Shown here: positions 9,541 through 17,808 of the stretch, piece after piece
Layout of the letters: every line of letters begins with the position of its first letter
Numbering within the stretch: position 1 is the stretch's first letter
NCBI RefSeq assembly: GCF_030499535.1
Contig: NZ_JASTLB010000001.1
Location: forward strand, 6,324,001-6,388,000
From: Streptomyces sp. TG1A-8
GTDB taxonomy: Bacteria; Actinomycetota; Actinomycetes; Streptomycetales; Streptomycetaceae
Length of the DNA: 64,000 nt
Direction: 5' to 3'
Notes under the pieces: generated by a model
The model's input: only the letters and a program-made list of their open reading frames with translations
Told to the model about the DNA's origin: nothing
The model's database searches: none
Position numbers and translations under genes: made by a program

Positions 9541-10385
9541 TGCACCACGGCCCGGAGCCCGTGCACCACCCGGACGGCGCAGGCCCCCCGGAACCGTTCG
9601 CCGTGCTGCTGCCGGCCCTGGCCCCGCTCCTGTGCGCCTGCGGCTACCTGCTGCTGGCGCGCCGGGCGCGGCGCCGCAACCCGGCGCGCGGCTGGAGCCC
9701 CTGGCGCACGGCCGCGTTCCTCGCCGGACTCGGCCTGCTGGCCGTGGCGCTGCTGCCGCCCCTGGCGCCCCTCGCGCACCGCGACTTCCGCGGTCACATG
9801 CTGCAGCACCTGCTCACCGGGATGTACGCCCCGCTGGCGCTCGTGCTCGGCGCCCCCGTCACCCTGCTGCTGCGCACCCTGCCCGCGCCCCGGGCCCGCG
9901 GCCTCGGCGCGGTCCTGCACAGCCGTCCGGTCCGGGTCCTCACCCACCCGATCGTCGCCCTGCTGCTGTCGACCGGCAGCCTCGCGGTCCTGTACTTCAC
10001 GCCGCTGTACGACACCGCCACGGAGCATCCGGCCGGGCACTGGCTCCTGCACGCCCACTTCCTGCTGTCGGGCTGGCTGTTCGCCCACGCCGTCGCGGGC
10101 CCCGACCCCGCCCCGTACCGGCCCGGTGTGCCGGCCCGGCTGGTGTACCTCGGCTGTGCCATCGCCGTGCACGCGGTGGTCTCACAGCTCATGTACGGCG
10201 GGTTCTGGGTCGACGTCCACGCTCCCGTCCCCGAGGTCCAGGGCGGTGCGGAGATCATGTACTACGGCGGTGACATCGCCGAACTCCTGGTCGCCGTGGC
10301 GCTCGTGGCCACCTGGCGCCCCGGGCGCCGCACCGGCACGGCGGCGGGGGCGCCCCCGTCGTACGGGCGGCCGGCGCGGGCCTGA
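9540..10385 (+). CDS. Cytochrome c oxidase assembly factor, CtaG (caa3) type
   Basis: 281-residue polytopic membrane protein of the caa3-type CtaG family, which helps to assemble the copper centre of haem-copper oxidases. Six to seven hydrophobic segments are visible. Conserved His-rich loops include HMLQHLLTGMYAP near residue 86 and HWLLHAHFLLSGW near residue 167, followed by MYYGGDIAELL near the C-terminus, all typical of the family. It starts one base before the DUF2243 gene ends, so it is translated as a coupled pair. A hairpin terminator follows. Confidence 0.85.
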   Translation: MHHGPEPVHHPDGAGPPEPFAVLLPALAPLLCACGYLLLARRARRRNPARGWSPWRTAAFLAGLGLLAVALLPPLAPLAHRDFRGHMLQHLLTGMYAPLALVLGAPVTLLLRTLPAPRARGLGAVLHSRPVRVLTHPIVALLLSTGSLAVLYFTPLYDTATEHPAGHWLLHAHFLLSGWLFAHAVAGPDPAPYRPGVPARLVYLGCAIAVHAVVSQLMYGGFWVDVHAPVPEVQGGAEIMYYGGDIAELLVAVALVATWRPGRRTGTAAGAPPSYGRPARA

Positions 10386-10425
10386 CCCCGCCCGCGCCAC
10401 TGCTGGCCGGACCCCGTACGGCGGG

Positions 10426-10453
10426 CGGCGGGTGCGCGCCCACGCACCCGCCG
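10426..10453. terminator. Bidirectional hairpin between convergent genes
   Basis: An 11-bp perfect stem (CGGCGGGTGCG and its complement) with a 6-base loop lies between the CtaG-like gene and the convergent methyltransferase gene. Confidence 0.7.
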
Positions 10454-10460
10454 GAGCGGT

Positions 10461-11258
10461 TCAGCCGGACTTGCGGGCCACACCCCCGTAGAAGCCGATC
10501 TCGCCGGACCGGGCCGGCGGCGGGGTGTCGGGCCGCCAGAACGGGACCTGGACGACACCGGGTTCCACCAGGTCGAAGCCGGCGAAGAACCGTTCCACCT
10601 CGGCGCGGGAGCGCAGGTTCATGCTGGCGGTGGCCTTGTTGTAGACGGCCTGGGCGGCCGCGCGGTCGGCGAAGTCGCCCGTGGCGTGCGACAGCACCAG
10701 GAAGCTGCCGGCCGGCAGCGCGTCGCGCAGCGTGGCGACGACCCGCGCGGGGTCCTCCTCGTCGGTGAGGAAGTGCAGGACGGCGATCAGCATCAGCACG
10801 ACCGGCTGCCGGAAGTCGATGACCTGACGGACCTCGGGGTGGTCCACCAGGGCCTGCGGATCGCGCAGGTCGCCGAGCACGATGCGGGTCGAACCGGAGC
10901 TGCTGAGCAGCGCGTTGCCGTGCGCGGCCACGATCGGATCGTTGTCGATGTACGCCACCCGCACGTCGGGCGCCACCTGCCGGGCGACCTCGTGGACGTT
11001 GGGCGAGGTGGGCAGCCCGGTGCCGATGTCGAGGATCTGGCGGACGCCGGTACCGACGGCGTACTGGACGGCGCGCTGCAGGAACGCCCGGTTGGCGCGC
11101 ACGCTGATCCACACCTCGGGTGCGGCGGCGGCGAGTTCGTCGGCGGCCTGCTGGTCCACCTCGTAGTTGTCCTTGCCGCCGAGCAGGTAGTCGTAGATCC
11201 GCGCAGGGTGTGGCCTGCTGGTGTCGATCTCCCCGAAGCGCACGCCGTCCTGACCCAC
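10461..11258 (-). CDS. SAM-dependent methyltransferase, PF04672 type
   Basis: 265-residue protein of the actinobacterial SAM methyltransferase family (DUF574/PF04672), which is strongly expanded in Streptomyces and mostly of unknown substrate. Typical features are RPHPARIYDYLLGGKDNYEVD near residue 12, the SAM motif ILDIGTGLPT near residue 69, VAYIDNDPIV for ribose binding, and VLHFLTDEEDP. GTG 11258 is the start, with GGAAAGGAG 7 bases upstream; the upstream open frame is not needed. Monocistronic, leftward. Confidence 0.85.
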   Translation of the reverse strand: MGQDGVRFGEIDTSRPHPARIYDYLLGGKDNYEVDQQAADELAAAAPEVWISVRANRAFLQRAVQYAVGTGVRQILDIGTGLPTSPNVHEVARQVAPDVRVAYIDNDPIVAAHGNALLSSSGSTRIVLGDLRDPQALVDHPEVRQVIDFRQPVVLMLIAVLHFLTDEEDPARVVATLRDALPAGSFLVLSHATGDFADRAAAQAVYNKATASMNLRSRAEVERFFAGFDLVEPGVVQVPFWRPDTPPPARSGEIGFYGGVARKSG

Positions 11259-11378
11259 CCTGTGCTCCTTTCCGCGACCCCCGCGCCCGCCCGTGCGTGG
11301 CTGGTCACAGCTTCCCACACCAACCGAGCTGCTCCCGCACGCGGTTGCCACGGCCCCGCGCGGGCCGGGGCCGACGGG

Positions 11379-11573
11379 TCACTCGTTGTGGAACACGGCC
11401 TGGCTCACCTCGGCCGGGGTCCGGAACTCCTTCTTGCCCAGGTGCGCGATGCGCTCGGTGATCTCCTTGGGCGCGTGGTTGTCCTCGGCGACCTTCCTCA
11501 GCTGGTCCGGGTCGGCCGGGTACTCCGCGCCGGACAGGGCTTTCTGCAGGTCGGTGGGGCTGACAGCCGCCAT
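11379..11573 (-). CDS. DUF2795 small protein
   Basis: 64-residue soluble protein that consists almost wholly of one DUF2795 domain (SPTDLQKALSGAEYPADPDQL, then KEITERIAHLGKKEFRTPAEVSQAV). The family is common in actinobacteria and cyanobacteria and has no assigned function; the fold looks like a small helical bundle. The start ATG 11573 has GGGGGAA upstream. It stands alone, divergent from the acidic small protein gene at 11751. Confidence 0.8.
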   Translation of the reverse strand: MAAVSPTDLQKALSGAEYPADPDQLRKVAEDNHAPKEITERIAHLGKKEFRTPAEVSQAVFHNE

Positions 11574-11750
11574 GGTTCCCCCAGGGCGGTGAGAGGGTCC
11601 GATGTGCGCCGGCGCCGCATGCTGCGCCGGGACCGCCCAGGTACCCGTTCCGAAGGGGACGGATGCGCGTTCCGGCCGTCGCGGTGGGACGGGCCGCGGA
11701 CGGGTACCCGGAGCTGCGCAACAGGCGCACGACGCAAGGGAGGCATCCGG

Positions 11751-11948
11751 ATGAGCGAGTACACGACCCCGTCGCAGGCAGAGGGCGAACCGGAGCCGGA
11801 GGGCGCGGACCCGGCGGAAGTGATGCGGACCACCCCCTCGCAGGCGGAGGGAGAGGCTGACACGGACGACACCGACGACACCGACGACACCGACGACACG
11901 GAGGATGCCGACCACACGGGCGGCACGGGCGGCACGGGCGGCGCCTAG
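11751..11948 (+). CDS. Small acidic low-complexity repeat protein
   Basis: 65 residues from ATG 11751, which has a strong AAGGGAGG box 8 bases upstream, to TAG at 11946-11948. The motif TTPSQAEGE occurs twice (near residues 5 and 27), followed by four DDT repeats and a GGTGGTGG tail. It is extremely acidic and certainly disordered. I recognise no family. The good ribosome site and the repeated non-random motif argue for a real gene; the Asp-Thr run is encoded by a near-perfect 9-base DNA repeat and so may vary in length between strains. Confidence 0.6.
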   Translation: MSEYTTPSQAEGEPEPEGADPAEVMRTTPSQAEGEADTDDTDDTDDTDDTEDADHTGGTGGTGGA

Positions 11949-12084
11949 GGAATCGGAACGACCGGGGCACCTCCCTCCGATCGCCGCGCATGCCCCGGGG
12001 CCCACCGGGTACGCGAGGCGGAAGCACGCTCGGGCGCCCGCCTGCCGCGGAGGCCCGCGCACCGTTGCTACCTGGGGATTCGCC

Positions 12085-12483
12085 ATGGAGACACCCGCAC
12101 ACGACACCCACCGCACACCGGCGCAGCAGGCGCTCGACGCGCTGGCCGTGAACGCCGAGGACCAGGCCGCCCTGGACACCCTCGCCCACAGCGACGTCCT
12201 CGTCCCGGTGCCGGACGACGCCGTCGACGGGGAGGGCACCGACGCGACGACGGTCGCCCTGCCCATCCTCGAACAGCCCGGCGGCGACCCGGTCGTCCCC
12301 GTGTTCACCTCGGAGGGGACGATGGCCGACCTGCTGCCGTTCGTCTCCCGCTACCGCCTGGTCCCGCTGGGGGCCCTGGCCTCCCAGTGGCCCGAGGACG
12401 ACCTCTCGCTCGCCATCGACGGCAGCACCGCACACGCTCTGACGCTCACTTCCCAGGGAGTGCGCACGCTGCTGGCCCGCTGA
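12085..12483 (+). CDS. SseB-like N-terminal domain protein
   Basis: 132-residue cytoplasmic protein with one SseB-type domain (PF07179 family): AQQALDALAVNAEDQAALDTL, then DVLVPVPDD and VPVFTSEGTMADLLPFVSRY, and a C-terminal LALAIDGS-like segment (LSLAIDGSTAHALTL). In Gram-negatives SseB has been linked to serine sensitivity, but the Streptomyces copies have no known role. ATG 12085 was chosen for the GGGGA box and the start of the domain. It is followed 60 bases later by the channel-like gene. Confidence 0.75.
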   Translation: METPAHDTHRTPAQQALDALAVNAEDQAALDTLAHSDVLVPVPDDAVDGEGTDATTVALPILEQPGGDPVVPVFTSEGTMADLLPFVSRYRLVPLGALASQWPEDDLSLAIDGSTAHALTLTSQGVRTLLAR

Positions 12484-12542
12484 ACGGTCGCGCACGGCAC
12501 GGTCGGATCCGCGCCCGCCCGCGCGGGCGACACAATGGCCGC

Positions 12543-13643
12543 ATGGAATGGATCTCCGGCGTGGCCGGCGGACTGGTCCTCGTACTGGTCCTCGGCAGCA
12601 TCCTGCGCACCCTGGTCGTCCCCCGCGGTCTGTACTCCGCGCTGGTCCTCCGCCTGTGGTGGGTGCTGCGCCGGCTGCTCCGGCTGACCGTCCGGCGCGG
12701 CGGCTACCGCGCCATCGACCGCGCGCAGACGTGGCTGGCCCCGCTGATGCTGATCGGCATGCTCGCCAGCTGGCTCGGCGGGGCCCTGCTCGGCTTCGGC
12801 CTGCTGCTCCACGCGCTGTCCGCGCTGTCGTGGAGCGACGCCTTCCGGGAGGCGGGCTCCAGCCTGTTCACCCTCGGCTTCGCCAGCGGCGACCGGCTCA
12901 AGCTCTCCGCGCTCGACTTCGTCGCAGCGGCCACCGGGCCCGTCCTGATCGCCCTCCAGATCGCCTACCTGCCCACCCTCTACGCCGCCTACAACCGCCG
13001 GGAACTGGAGGTCACCCTGCTCCAGTCGCGGGCCGGCGAGCCCGCCTGGGGCCCGGAGATCCTGGCCCGGCAGTGGCTGGTCGACACCGAGACCGCGCTG
13101 CCCGCGCTGTACCACGCCTGGGAACGCCTCGCCGCGGACATGGGCGAGAGCCACTCCACCTACCCGATCCTGCTGACCTTCCGCTCCCCGCGTCCGCACC
13201 GCAGCTGGCTGGTCGGTCTCGTCGCCGTCATGGACGCCGCCGCCCTCCAGCTCGCCCTGGACCCGCGGGCGGCCCCTCCCGAGGCCCGGCTCGTGCTGCG
13301 GGCCGGCTTCACCGCGCTGCGCGACATCGCCCGCACGCTGCGCCTGCCCTTCGACGAGGACCCGGCGCCCGACGCCCCCCTGCGGCTGGCCTTCGACGAC
13401 TTCGAGGCGGCGGTGGCCATGCTGGAGGCGGCCGGCTTCCGGGCGGAACGCGCACCGCGGGACGCCTGGCCGCACTTTCGCGGCTGGCGGGTCAACTACG
13501 AGGCGCTGGCCCACGAGCTGTGCCGGCGCTGCGACGCCGTACCCGCCCTGTGGACCGGCCCGCGCGACTTCCCCGCCGAACCCCTCCCGCCCCGGCGGCC
13601 GGCGGACCGGCGCCCCGGCGGGGAACCGTCCGTCCCGCTCTAG
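12543..13643 (+). CDS. Integral membrane protein with degenerate ion-channel pore
   Basis: 366 residues. Hydrophobic segments lie near residues 5-25, 63-90 and 118-150, and a long cytoplasmic C-terminal region of about 210 residues follows. Between the second and third helices is AGSSLFTLGFASGDRLK, which is laid out like the pore loop of two-helix potassium channels (TLGFA in place of TVGYG), so I infer a channel-like fold whose ion selectivity is doubtful. Similar proteins are common in Streptomyces as membrane proteins of unknown function. The ATG follows the SseB-like gene; a short hairpin overlaps the end of the convergent MarR gene. Confidence 0.65.
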   Translation: MEWISGVAGGLVLVLVLGSILRTLVVPRGLYSALVLRLWWVLRRLLRLTVRRGGYRAIDRAQTWLAPLMLIGMLASWLGGALLGFGLLLHALSALSWSDAFREAGSSLFTLGFASGDRLKLSALDFVAAATGPVLIALQIAYLPTLYAAYNRRELEVTLLQSRAGEPAWGPEILARQWLVDTETALPALYHAWERLAADMGESHSTYPILLTFRSPRPHRSWLVGLVAVMDAAALQLALDPRAAPPEARLVLRAGFTALRDIARTLRLPFDEDPAPDAPLRLAFDDFEAAVAMLEAAGFRAERAPRDAWPHFRGWRVNYEALAHELCRRCDAVPALWTGPRDFPAEPLPPRRPADRRPGGEPSVPL

Positions 13644-13679
13644 CGGCCCCGCTCCGCGCGCGAGGGGGCACGCGGTGCC

Positions 13680-14078
13680 CTAGCCGGCCCGCCCGGCCAG
13701 CGTGCGCTCCAGCACCGCGCGCTGCAGCGGCAGCACCACGGTGTGCAGGTCGCGGCCCTTGCGGGTGAGCGCCACCCACACCCCGCGCCGGTCCTCCGCG
13801 CACACCGAGCGCTCGACCAGGCCCTCCTTCTCCAGCCGGCCGATCAGCCGGGACAGCGCGCTCTGGCTGAGGTGGACCCGGCCGACCAGGTTCTGCACCC
13901 GGCACTGGTCACCCTCCCGGGGCGACTCGGAGGCGAGGATGTCCAGGACCTCGAAGTCGCTGGCGCCCAGCCCGTGCGGATGCAGGACGCGGTCTATCTC
14001 GCACATCGTGCGCGCGTGCACCGCGAGGATGTCCCGCCACCGTTCCTCGAGCCGGGCGCCGGCCGTCTTGACTGCCAT
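13680..14078 (-). CDS. MarR-family regulator (leaderless)
   Basis: 132-residue winged-helix repressor. The recognition region reads DILASESPREGDQCRVQNLVGRVHLSQSALSRLIGRLEKEGLVER, followed by a DRRGVWVALTRKGRDL wing, as in MarR proteins. The sequence TACGGT lies exactly 6 bases before the ATG, which predicts transcription from the A of the start codon. An inverted repeat GTTG-N6-CAAC covers the -35 region, so autoregulation is likely. Its other targets may include the VOC gene upstream in the same direction, but that is inference. Confidence 0.85.
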   Translation of the reverse strand: MAVKTAGARLEERWRDILAVHARTMCEIDRVLHPHGLGASDFEVLDILASESPREGDQCRVQNLVGRVHLSQSALSRLIGRLEKEGLVERSVCAEDRRGVWVALTRKGRDLHTVVLPLQRAVLERTLAGRAG

Positions 14079-14084
14079 ACCTGC

Positions 14085-14122
14085 ACCGTAACACCGGGCG
14101 AGCCGTTCGTTGAGTGTGCAAC
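14085..14122 (-). promoter_or_regulatory. Leaderless promoter and probable MarR operator
   Basis: The -10 box TACGGT (14090-14085) ends 6 bases before the ATG of the MarR gene, so the mRNA should have no leader. GTTG-N6-CAAC at 14109-14122 spans positions about -31 to -44 and is the only clear inverted repeat there. No consensus -35 hexamer is visible. Confidence 0.5.
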
Positions 14123-14151
14123 TAATAGGGGTGCGGCGGGGTGCACGGCGT

Positions 14152-14502
14152 TCAGGCCGCCGTGTCCTGGAGCAGTCCCACCGGGTTCCCGTCGGCGTCC
14201 TTCACCGAGGCGATCAGCCGGCCGCCGCCGACGTCCTGCGCGTCCTGGAGCAGCTCGGCGCCCGCCTCCAGCAGGGCCGCGAGCCGCCGGCGCACATCGG
14301 CGACGGGCCAGTAGGGGACCGGCCCGGTCATGCCCCGGGCGTGCCCGTTCGGGTCGAGCCCGACGTCCTGGCCGCCCGTCCTGAAGCCCACGTAGTACGG
14401 CTCGTCCACATGGGGTTCGACCCCCAGCAGGGCGCTGAACAGGCGCTTGGCCCGCTCCAGGTCCGTGACGGGGTAGATGATCGTCTGCAGGCCGGCGTCC
14501 AT
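14152..14502 (-). CDS. VOC-family (glyoxalase/bleomycin-resistance-like) protein
   Basis: 116-residue single-domain VOC protein: DAGLQTIIYPVTDLERAKRLFSALLG, then PYYVGFRTGGQDVGLDP and IASVKDADGNPVGLLQD. The first His metal ligand of enzymatic glyoxalases is not obvious, so it may bind a ligand rather than catalyse. ATG 14502 has GGAGGAG 8 bases upstream; GTG 14511 lies too close to that box to be used. Upstream of MarR in the same direction. Confidence 0.75.
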   Translation of the reverse strand: MDAGLQTIIYPVTDLERAKRLFSALLGVEPHVDEPYYVGFRTGGQDVGLDPNGHARGMTGPVPYWPVADVRRRLAALLEAGAELLQDAQDVGGGRLIASVKDADGNPVGLLQDTAA

Positions 14503-14833
14503 GGCTGCCACTCCTCCGGGATACGTGGCCGGCGGGTTCCCGCCGGTGCCCTCACGCTAGGGCGGCGCGGCCCGCCCCGGCTTCTTCGATCCTGACCGGT
14601 CGCGGCGGCCCTTTTCAGCCGCCCAGGCGACCGGTCCCTCCCGCGCGGGCGGGACCCCTCCCGTCCCCTCCCGCCGACCCGCGCGCCGGAGCGGCGGGCA
14701 CCCGGTCCCCGGCGGCCTCCGGGGGCCGGGCGCCGCGGTCCGCGCGCCACCCGCCGGGTGAACCGGCCGCGGGCCCGGCGGTACCCTGGTGCCCGGCCGT
14801 CACCACCCGTCGGGGCAGGGCCGAACAGGAGAC

Positions 14834-15304
14834 ATGACGAGCATGACAGCCCCGGAAGCCGAGAGCGTCCGAGTCCACCCCGCGCCCGGGCGGCGCCCCG
14901 CGTGGCGCGGGCAGGTCCCGGTCGTGGCCGTCGTGGCCGCGGGCGGCGCCCTCGGTGCCACGGCCCGTTACGCGCTGAGCCTGGCCTGGCCCACCGAACC
15001 GGGGGGCTTCCCCTGGGCGACCTTCTGCACCAACGTCACCGGCTGCGCCGTGATCGGCGTGTTCATGGTGCTGATCACCGACGTGTGGGCCGCCCACCGT
15101 CTCGTGCGCCCCTTCTTCGGCACCGGCGTGCTCGGCGGTTTCACCACCTTCTCCACCTACGCCGTCGACGTCCGCGAGCTGGTCGGCGCCGGCCACCCCG
15201 GTACCGGGCAGGCCTACCTCGCCGCGACCCTGCTCGCGGCGCTCGCGGCGGTGTGGCTGTCCTCGGCCGCCACCCGCCGGCTGCTCACCGGGAGGCGGCG
15301 ATGA
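14834..15304 (+). CDS. crcB: Fluoride channel CrcB/Fluc, first copy
   Basis: 156 residues with four membrane segments. Family motifs are [10 protein letters not shown] near residue 37, [17 protein letters not shown] near residue 59, and [15 protein letters not shown] near residue 97; the last includes the conserved Phe/Thr stretch that lines the fluoride path. The N-terminal 30 residues are an extra hydrophilic extension. ATG 14834 follows AACAGGAGAC. It overlaps the DUF190 gene by ATGA. Paired crcB genes usually form heterodimeric fluoride exporters. No fluoride riboswitch signature is visible upstream. Confidence 0.9.
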   Translation: MTSMTAPEAESVRVHPAPGRRPAWRGQVPVVAVVAAGGALGATARYALSLAWPTEPGGFPWATFCTNVTGCAVIGVFMVLITDVWAAHRLVRPFFGTGVLGGFTTFSTYAVDVRELVGAGHPGTGQAYLAATLLAALAAVWLSSAATRRLLTGRRR

Positions 15305-15675
15305 CCGCACCGACCGGCCGCGCGCTGCGGCTGACCGTGTACGCCGGCGAGGACGACACCTGGCACCACAGGCCCCTCTACGCCGAGATCGTGCACCGCG
15401 CGCACGCCGCCGGGCTCGCCGGGGCCAGTGTCTTCCGGGGCGTCGAGGGCTTCGGCGCGTCCTCCCGCGTCCACACCTCCCGGCTGCTGTCGCTGAGCGA
15501 GGACCTGCCCGTGGCGATCGTCGTCGTGGACACCGAGGAGCGGATCCGGGCGTTCCTGCCGCAGCTGGACGAACTGGCCGGCGGGGGACTGGTGACCCTG
15601 GAGGAGTGCGAGGTCGTCCGGTACGCCGGCCGGGCCCCGGAGGCGGGCCGACGGAAGGGCGGGAAGCCGTCGTGA
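15301..15675 (+). CDS. DUF190 protein in fluoride export operon
   Basis: 124-residue soluble protein of the DUF190 (PF02641) family, with a PII-like ferredoxin fold: [64 protein letters not shown]190 genes are often wedged between crcB genes. It overlaps the first crcB (ATGA) and the second crcB (GTGA), so all three are translated as a unit. A regulatory, ligand-sensing role for the channel is an attractive inference from the PII-like fold but is not shown here. Confidence 0.88.
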   Translation: MTAPTGRALRLTVYAGEDDTWHHRPLYAEIVHRAHAAGLAGASVFRGVEGFGASSRVHTSRLLSLSEDLPVAIVVVDTEERIRAFLPQLDELAGGGLVTLEECEVVRYAGRAPEAGRRKGGKPS

Positions 15676-16046
15676 ACTGGCTGCTGGTCGCCTTGGGGGC
15701 GATGGTCGGCGCACCCCTGCGGTACCTCACCGACCGGGCCGTGCAGGCCCGCCACGACTCCCTCTTCCCCTGGGGCACCTTCGCGGTGAACCTCACGGGC
15801 TGCCTGGTCCTCGGCCTGCTCACCGGTGCCGCGTCCGCCGGGGTCGCCGGCCCGGACCTGCGGCTGCTGCTGGGCACCGGGCTGTGCGGCGCGCTGACGA
15901 CGTACTCGACCTTCTCCTACGAGACCCTGCGGCTCACCGAGGCGGGGGCGGGGCTCTACGCTGCCGCCAACGTCGTCGCGAGCGTGACGGCGGGCCTCGC
16001 GGCGGCCTCCGCCGGGGTGTCGCTCGCCGGCGCCCTGTGGGCGTAG
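15672..16046 (+). CDS. crcB: Fluoride channel CrcB/Fluc, second copy
   Basis: 124 residues, the usual Fluc length, with four membrane helices: [40 protein letters not shown], and [21 protein letters not shown] with the conserved Phe/Thr-Ser stretch. GTG 15672 overlaps the DUF190 stop. With the first copy it probably forms a dual-topology or heterodimeric channel that expels fluoride from the cytoplasm. Confidence 0.92.
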   Translation: MNWLLVALGAMVGAPLRYLTDRAVQARHDSLFPWGTFAVNLTGCLVLGLLTGAASAGVAGPDLRLLLGTGLCGALTTYSTFSYETLRLTEAGAGLYAAANVVASVTAGLAAASAGVSLAGALWA

Positions 16047-16126
16047 GCGATTGCCACCCGGCCGGACGCAACGAGTACTGTCTACAGCACTGTCGACCAA
16101 TTGCCCACTCCTCAGAACTGGATCCC

Positions 16127-16963
16127 ATGAGCGCCATCTCCGTCGGTCAGGCCGTCGTCCTCGGAGTAGTCGAGGGGGTGACCGAGTTCCTCCCGGTGTC
16201 CTCCACCGGCCACCTCAAGATCACCGAGGGCCTCATGGGCATCCCCGTCGACGACAAGTCCGTCGTCGGGTTCTCCGCCGTCATCCAGGTCGGCGCCATC
16301 GCCGCCGTGCTCGTGTACTTCTTCAAGGACATCAAGCGGATCGTTTCCGCTTGGTTCCGCGGGCTGGCCCGCCGTGAGGAGCGCCACCACCACGACTACA
16401 AGTTCGCCTGGTGGGTGATCGCCGCGACCATCCCGATCGTGCTCGTGGGCCTGGCCGCCAAGCCGCTGATCGACGGCCCGCTCGCCTCGCTGTGGGTGGT
16501 CGCCGGCTCGCTGATCGTCGGGTCCGGCGTCATGTGGTGCGCGGACCAGATGGGCCGGCACAAGCGCGGCGAGGACGACACCTCCTTCAAGGACGCGATG
16601 CTGGTCGGCTGCTCGCAGATCCTCGCCCTGCTCTTCCCCGGCTTCTCCCGCTCCGGCGCCACCATGTCCACGGCGCTCGTCCTGGACCTGGACCGCGTCG
16701 CCGCCACCCGCCTGTCCTTCTTCCTCGGCATCCCCGCCCTGACCGGCGCCGGCCTGTACGAGCTGAAGGACGCCCTCGGCGCGGGCGTGGGCGCCGCCCC
16801 GCTGGCCGTCGGCACGGTCGTGTCCTTCGTGGTCGCCTACGCCTCCATCGCCTGGCTGCTGAAGTTCGTCGCCAAGCACTCCTTCAACGCCTTCGTCCTC
16901 TACCGCATCGTCATCGGCGTCGTCCTCATGGGCCTGCTGGCCACCGGCACGCTCAGCAGCTGA
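16127..16963 (+). CDS. uppP: Undecaprenyl-diphosphatase UppP (BacA)
   Basis: 278-residue polytopic membrane phosphatase that recycles undecaprenyl diphosphate for peptidoglycan and other glycan carriers and gives bacitracin tolerance. Signature motifs are EGVTEFLPVSSTGHL at residues 17-31 and FPGFSRSGATM near residue 177, both intact. No strong ribosome site precedes ATG 16127. A strong hairpin follows. The carrier lipid it recycles may also serve the glycan operon at 47-60 kb, but there is no direct link. Confidence 0.95.
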   Translation: MSAISVGQAVVLGVVEGVTEFLPVSSTGHLKITEGLMGIPVDDKSVVGFSAVIQVGAIAAVLVYFFKDIKRIVSAWFRGLARREERHHHDYKFAWWVIAATIPIVLVGLAAKPLIDGPLASLWVVAGSLIVGSGVMWCADQMGRHKRGEDDTSFKDAMLVGCSQILALLFPGFSRSGATMSTALVLDLDRVAATRLSFFLGIPALTGAGLYELKDALGAGVGAAPLAVGTVVSFVVAYASIAWLLKFVAKHSFNAFVLYRIVIGVVLMGLLATGTLSS

Positions 16964-16970
16964 GCGAGCC

Positions 16971-16999
16971 GGGTCCGGCCGCACCCCGCGGCCGGACCC
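16971..16999 (+). terminator. Hairpin terminator after uppP
   Basis: A perfect 12-bp stem (GGGTCCGGCCGC and its complement) with a 5-base ACCCC loop starts 8 bases after the uppP stop and ends 11 bases before the -35 box of the GntR gene. Confidence 0.85.
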
Positions 17000-17010
17000 G
17001 TCGCCCCGCC

Positions 17011-17073
17011 TTGACACCGCCCTCCCGCACCCCGCAGGATCGCCCCGTGAACCTGTCAGACAGCCAGACAGGT
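17011..17073 (+). promoter_or_regulatory. Leaderless promoter with operator in the first codons
   Basis: TTGACA (17011-17016), an 18-bp spacer and CAGGAT (17035-17040) form a good vegetative promoter. Its start falls on GTG 17047, so the mRNA is leaderless. A perfect inverted repeat, ACCTGTC and GACAGGT separated by 9 bases (17051-17073), occupies +5 to +27 inside codons 2-9 of the GntR gene. I infer an autorepression operator placed within coding sequence. Confidence 0.65.
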
Positions 17074-17808
17074 GGTCCGGTCCCGCAGCGGGTGAGCGCC
17101 CTGGAGGCGGTCCTGGGCCACCTGCGCGCAGCCATCGAGAGCGGTGCGTACGCCATCGGCGACAAGCTCCCCTCGGAGGCGGAGCTGTGCCGCGCCCTGG
17201 AGGTGTCCCGGCCGGTGCTCCGCGAGGCGCTGCGCGCGCTGCAGACGATGGGCCTGACGGTCTCCCGCACCGGCAGGGGCACCTTCGTCGTCGCCAACAC
17301 CGTGCAGGACCCCACCTTCGGCGACTACGCGGCCGGCGACCTGCTGGAGGTGCGCCGCCACATCGAGATCCCGGTCGCCGGCTACGCGGCCCGGCGCCGC
17401 ACCCCGGAGGACCTGGACCGCCTGTTCCACCTCCTGGACCGCATGGAGCGGGAGACGGACACCGCCGCGTGGGTGGCGATGGACACCCTCTTCCACCTGG
17501 CCGTGGCGGACGCCGCCCGCAACCCGGTCTTCCGCCGGCTCATCGAGGAGATCCGCGACGCGCTGGCCCGCCAGTCGGCGTTCCTCAACGAGCTGGGCGG
17601 CCGCCGCGAACAGTCCGACCGCGAGCACCGGGCCGTCGTCGAGGCACTGGCCGACGGCTGCGAGCAGGACGCCGCCGACGCCATGAGCCACCACCTCGAC
17701 CGCGTCGAGACGGCCCTCACCGACATCGTGCGCCCACCGCGCACGGACCACCCCACGGACGGCGGACCCGACGCGCGACCCGCGGACCGGCCCGCCCCGA
17801 CCCAGTGA
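17047..17808 (+). CDS. GntR-family regulator, FadR subgroup
   Basis: 253-residue repressor. The N-terminal winged helix (LRAAIESGAYAIGDKLPSEAELCRALEVSRPVLREALRALQ, GRGTFVV) is followed by an all-helical FCD ligand domain (LLEVRRHIEIPVAGYAARR, then DTLFHLAVADAARNPVFRRL) with Asp/His residues that usually bind a metal. The start is GTG 17047, at the predicted transcription start. It ends in a TGATG overlap with the asparaginase gene, so it probably controls that gene in response to an amino acid or related acid (inference). The last 30 residues are Pro/Asp-rich. Confidence 0.9.
   Translation: MNLSDSQTGGPVPQRVSALEAVLGHLRAAIESGAYAIGDKLPSEAELCRALEVSRPVLREALRALQTMGLTVSRTGRGTFVVANTVQDPTFGDYAAGDLLEVRRHIEIPVAGYAARRRTPEDLDRLFHLLDRMERETDTAAWVAMDTLFHLAVADAARNPVFRRLIEEIRDALARQSAFLNELGGRREQSDREHRAVVEALADGCEQDAADAMSHHLDRVETALTDIVRPPRTDHPTDGGPDARPADRPAPTQ

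Noticed and set aside
14520..14833. A fluoride riboswitch ahead of the crcB operon
   Set aside because: No crcB-motif landmarks (GATG...CCTGA with the conserved loop) can be found in this stretch.
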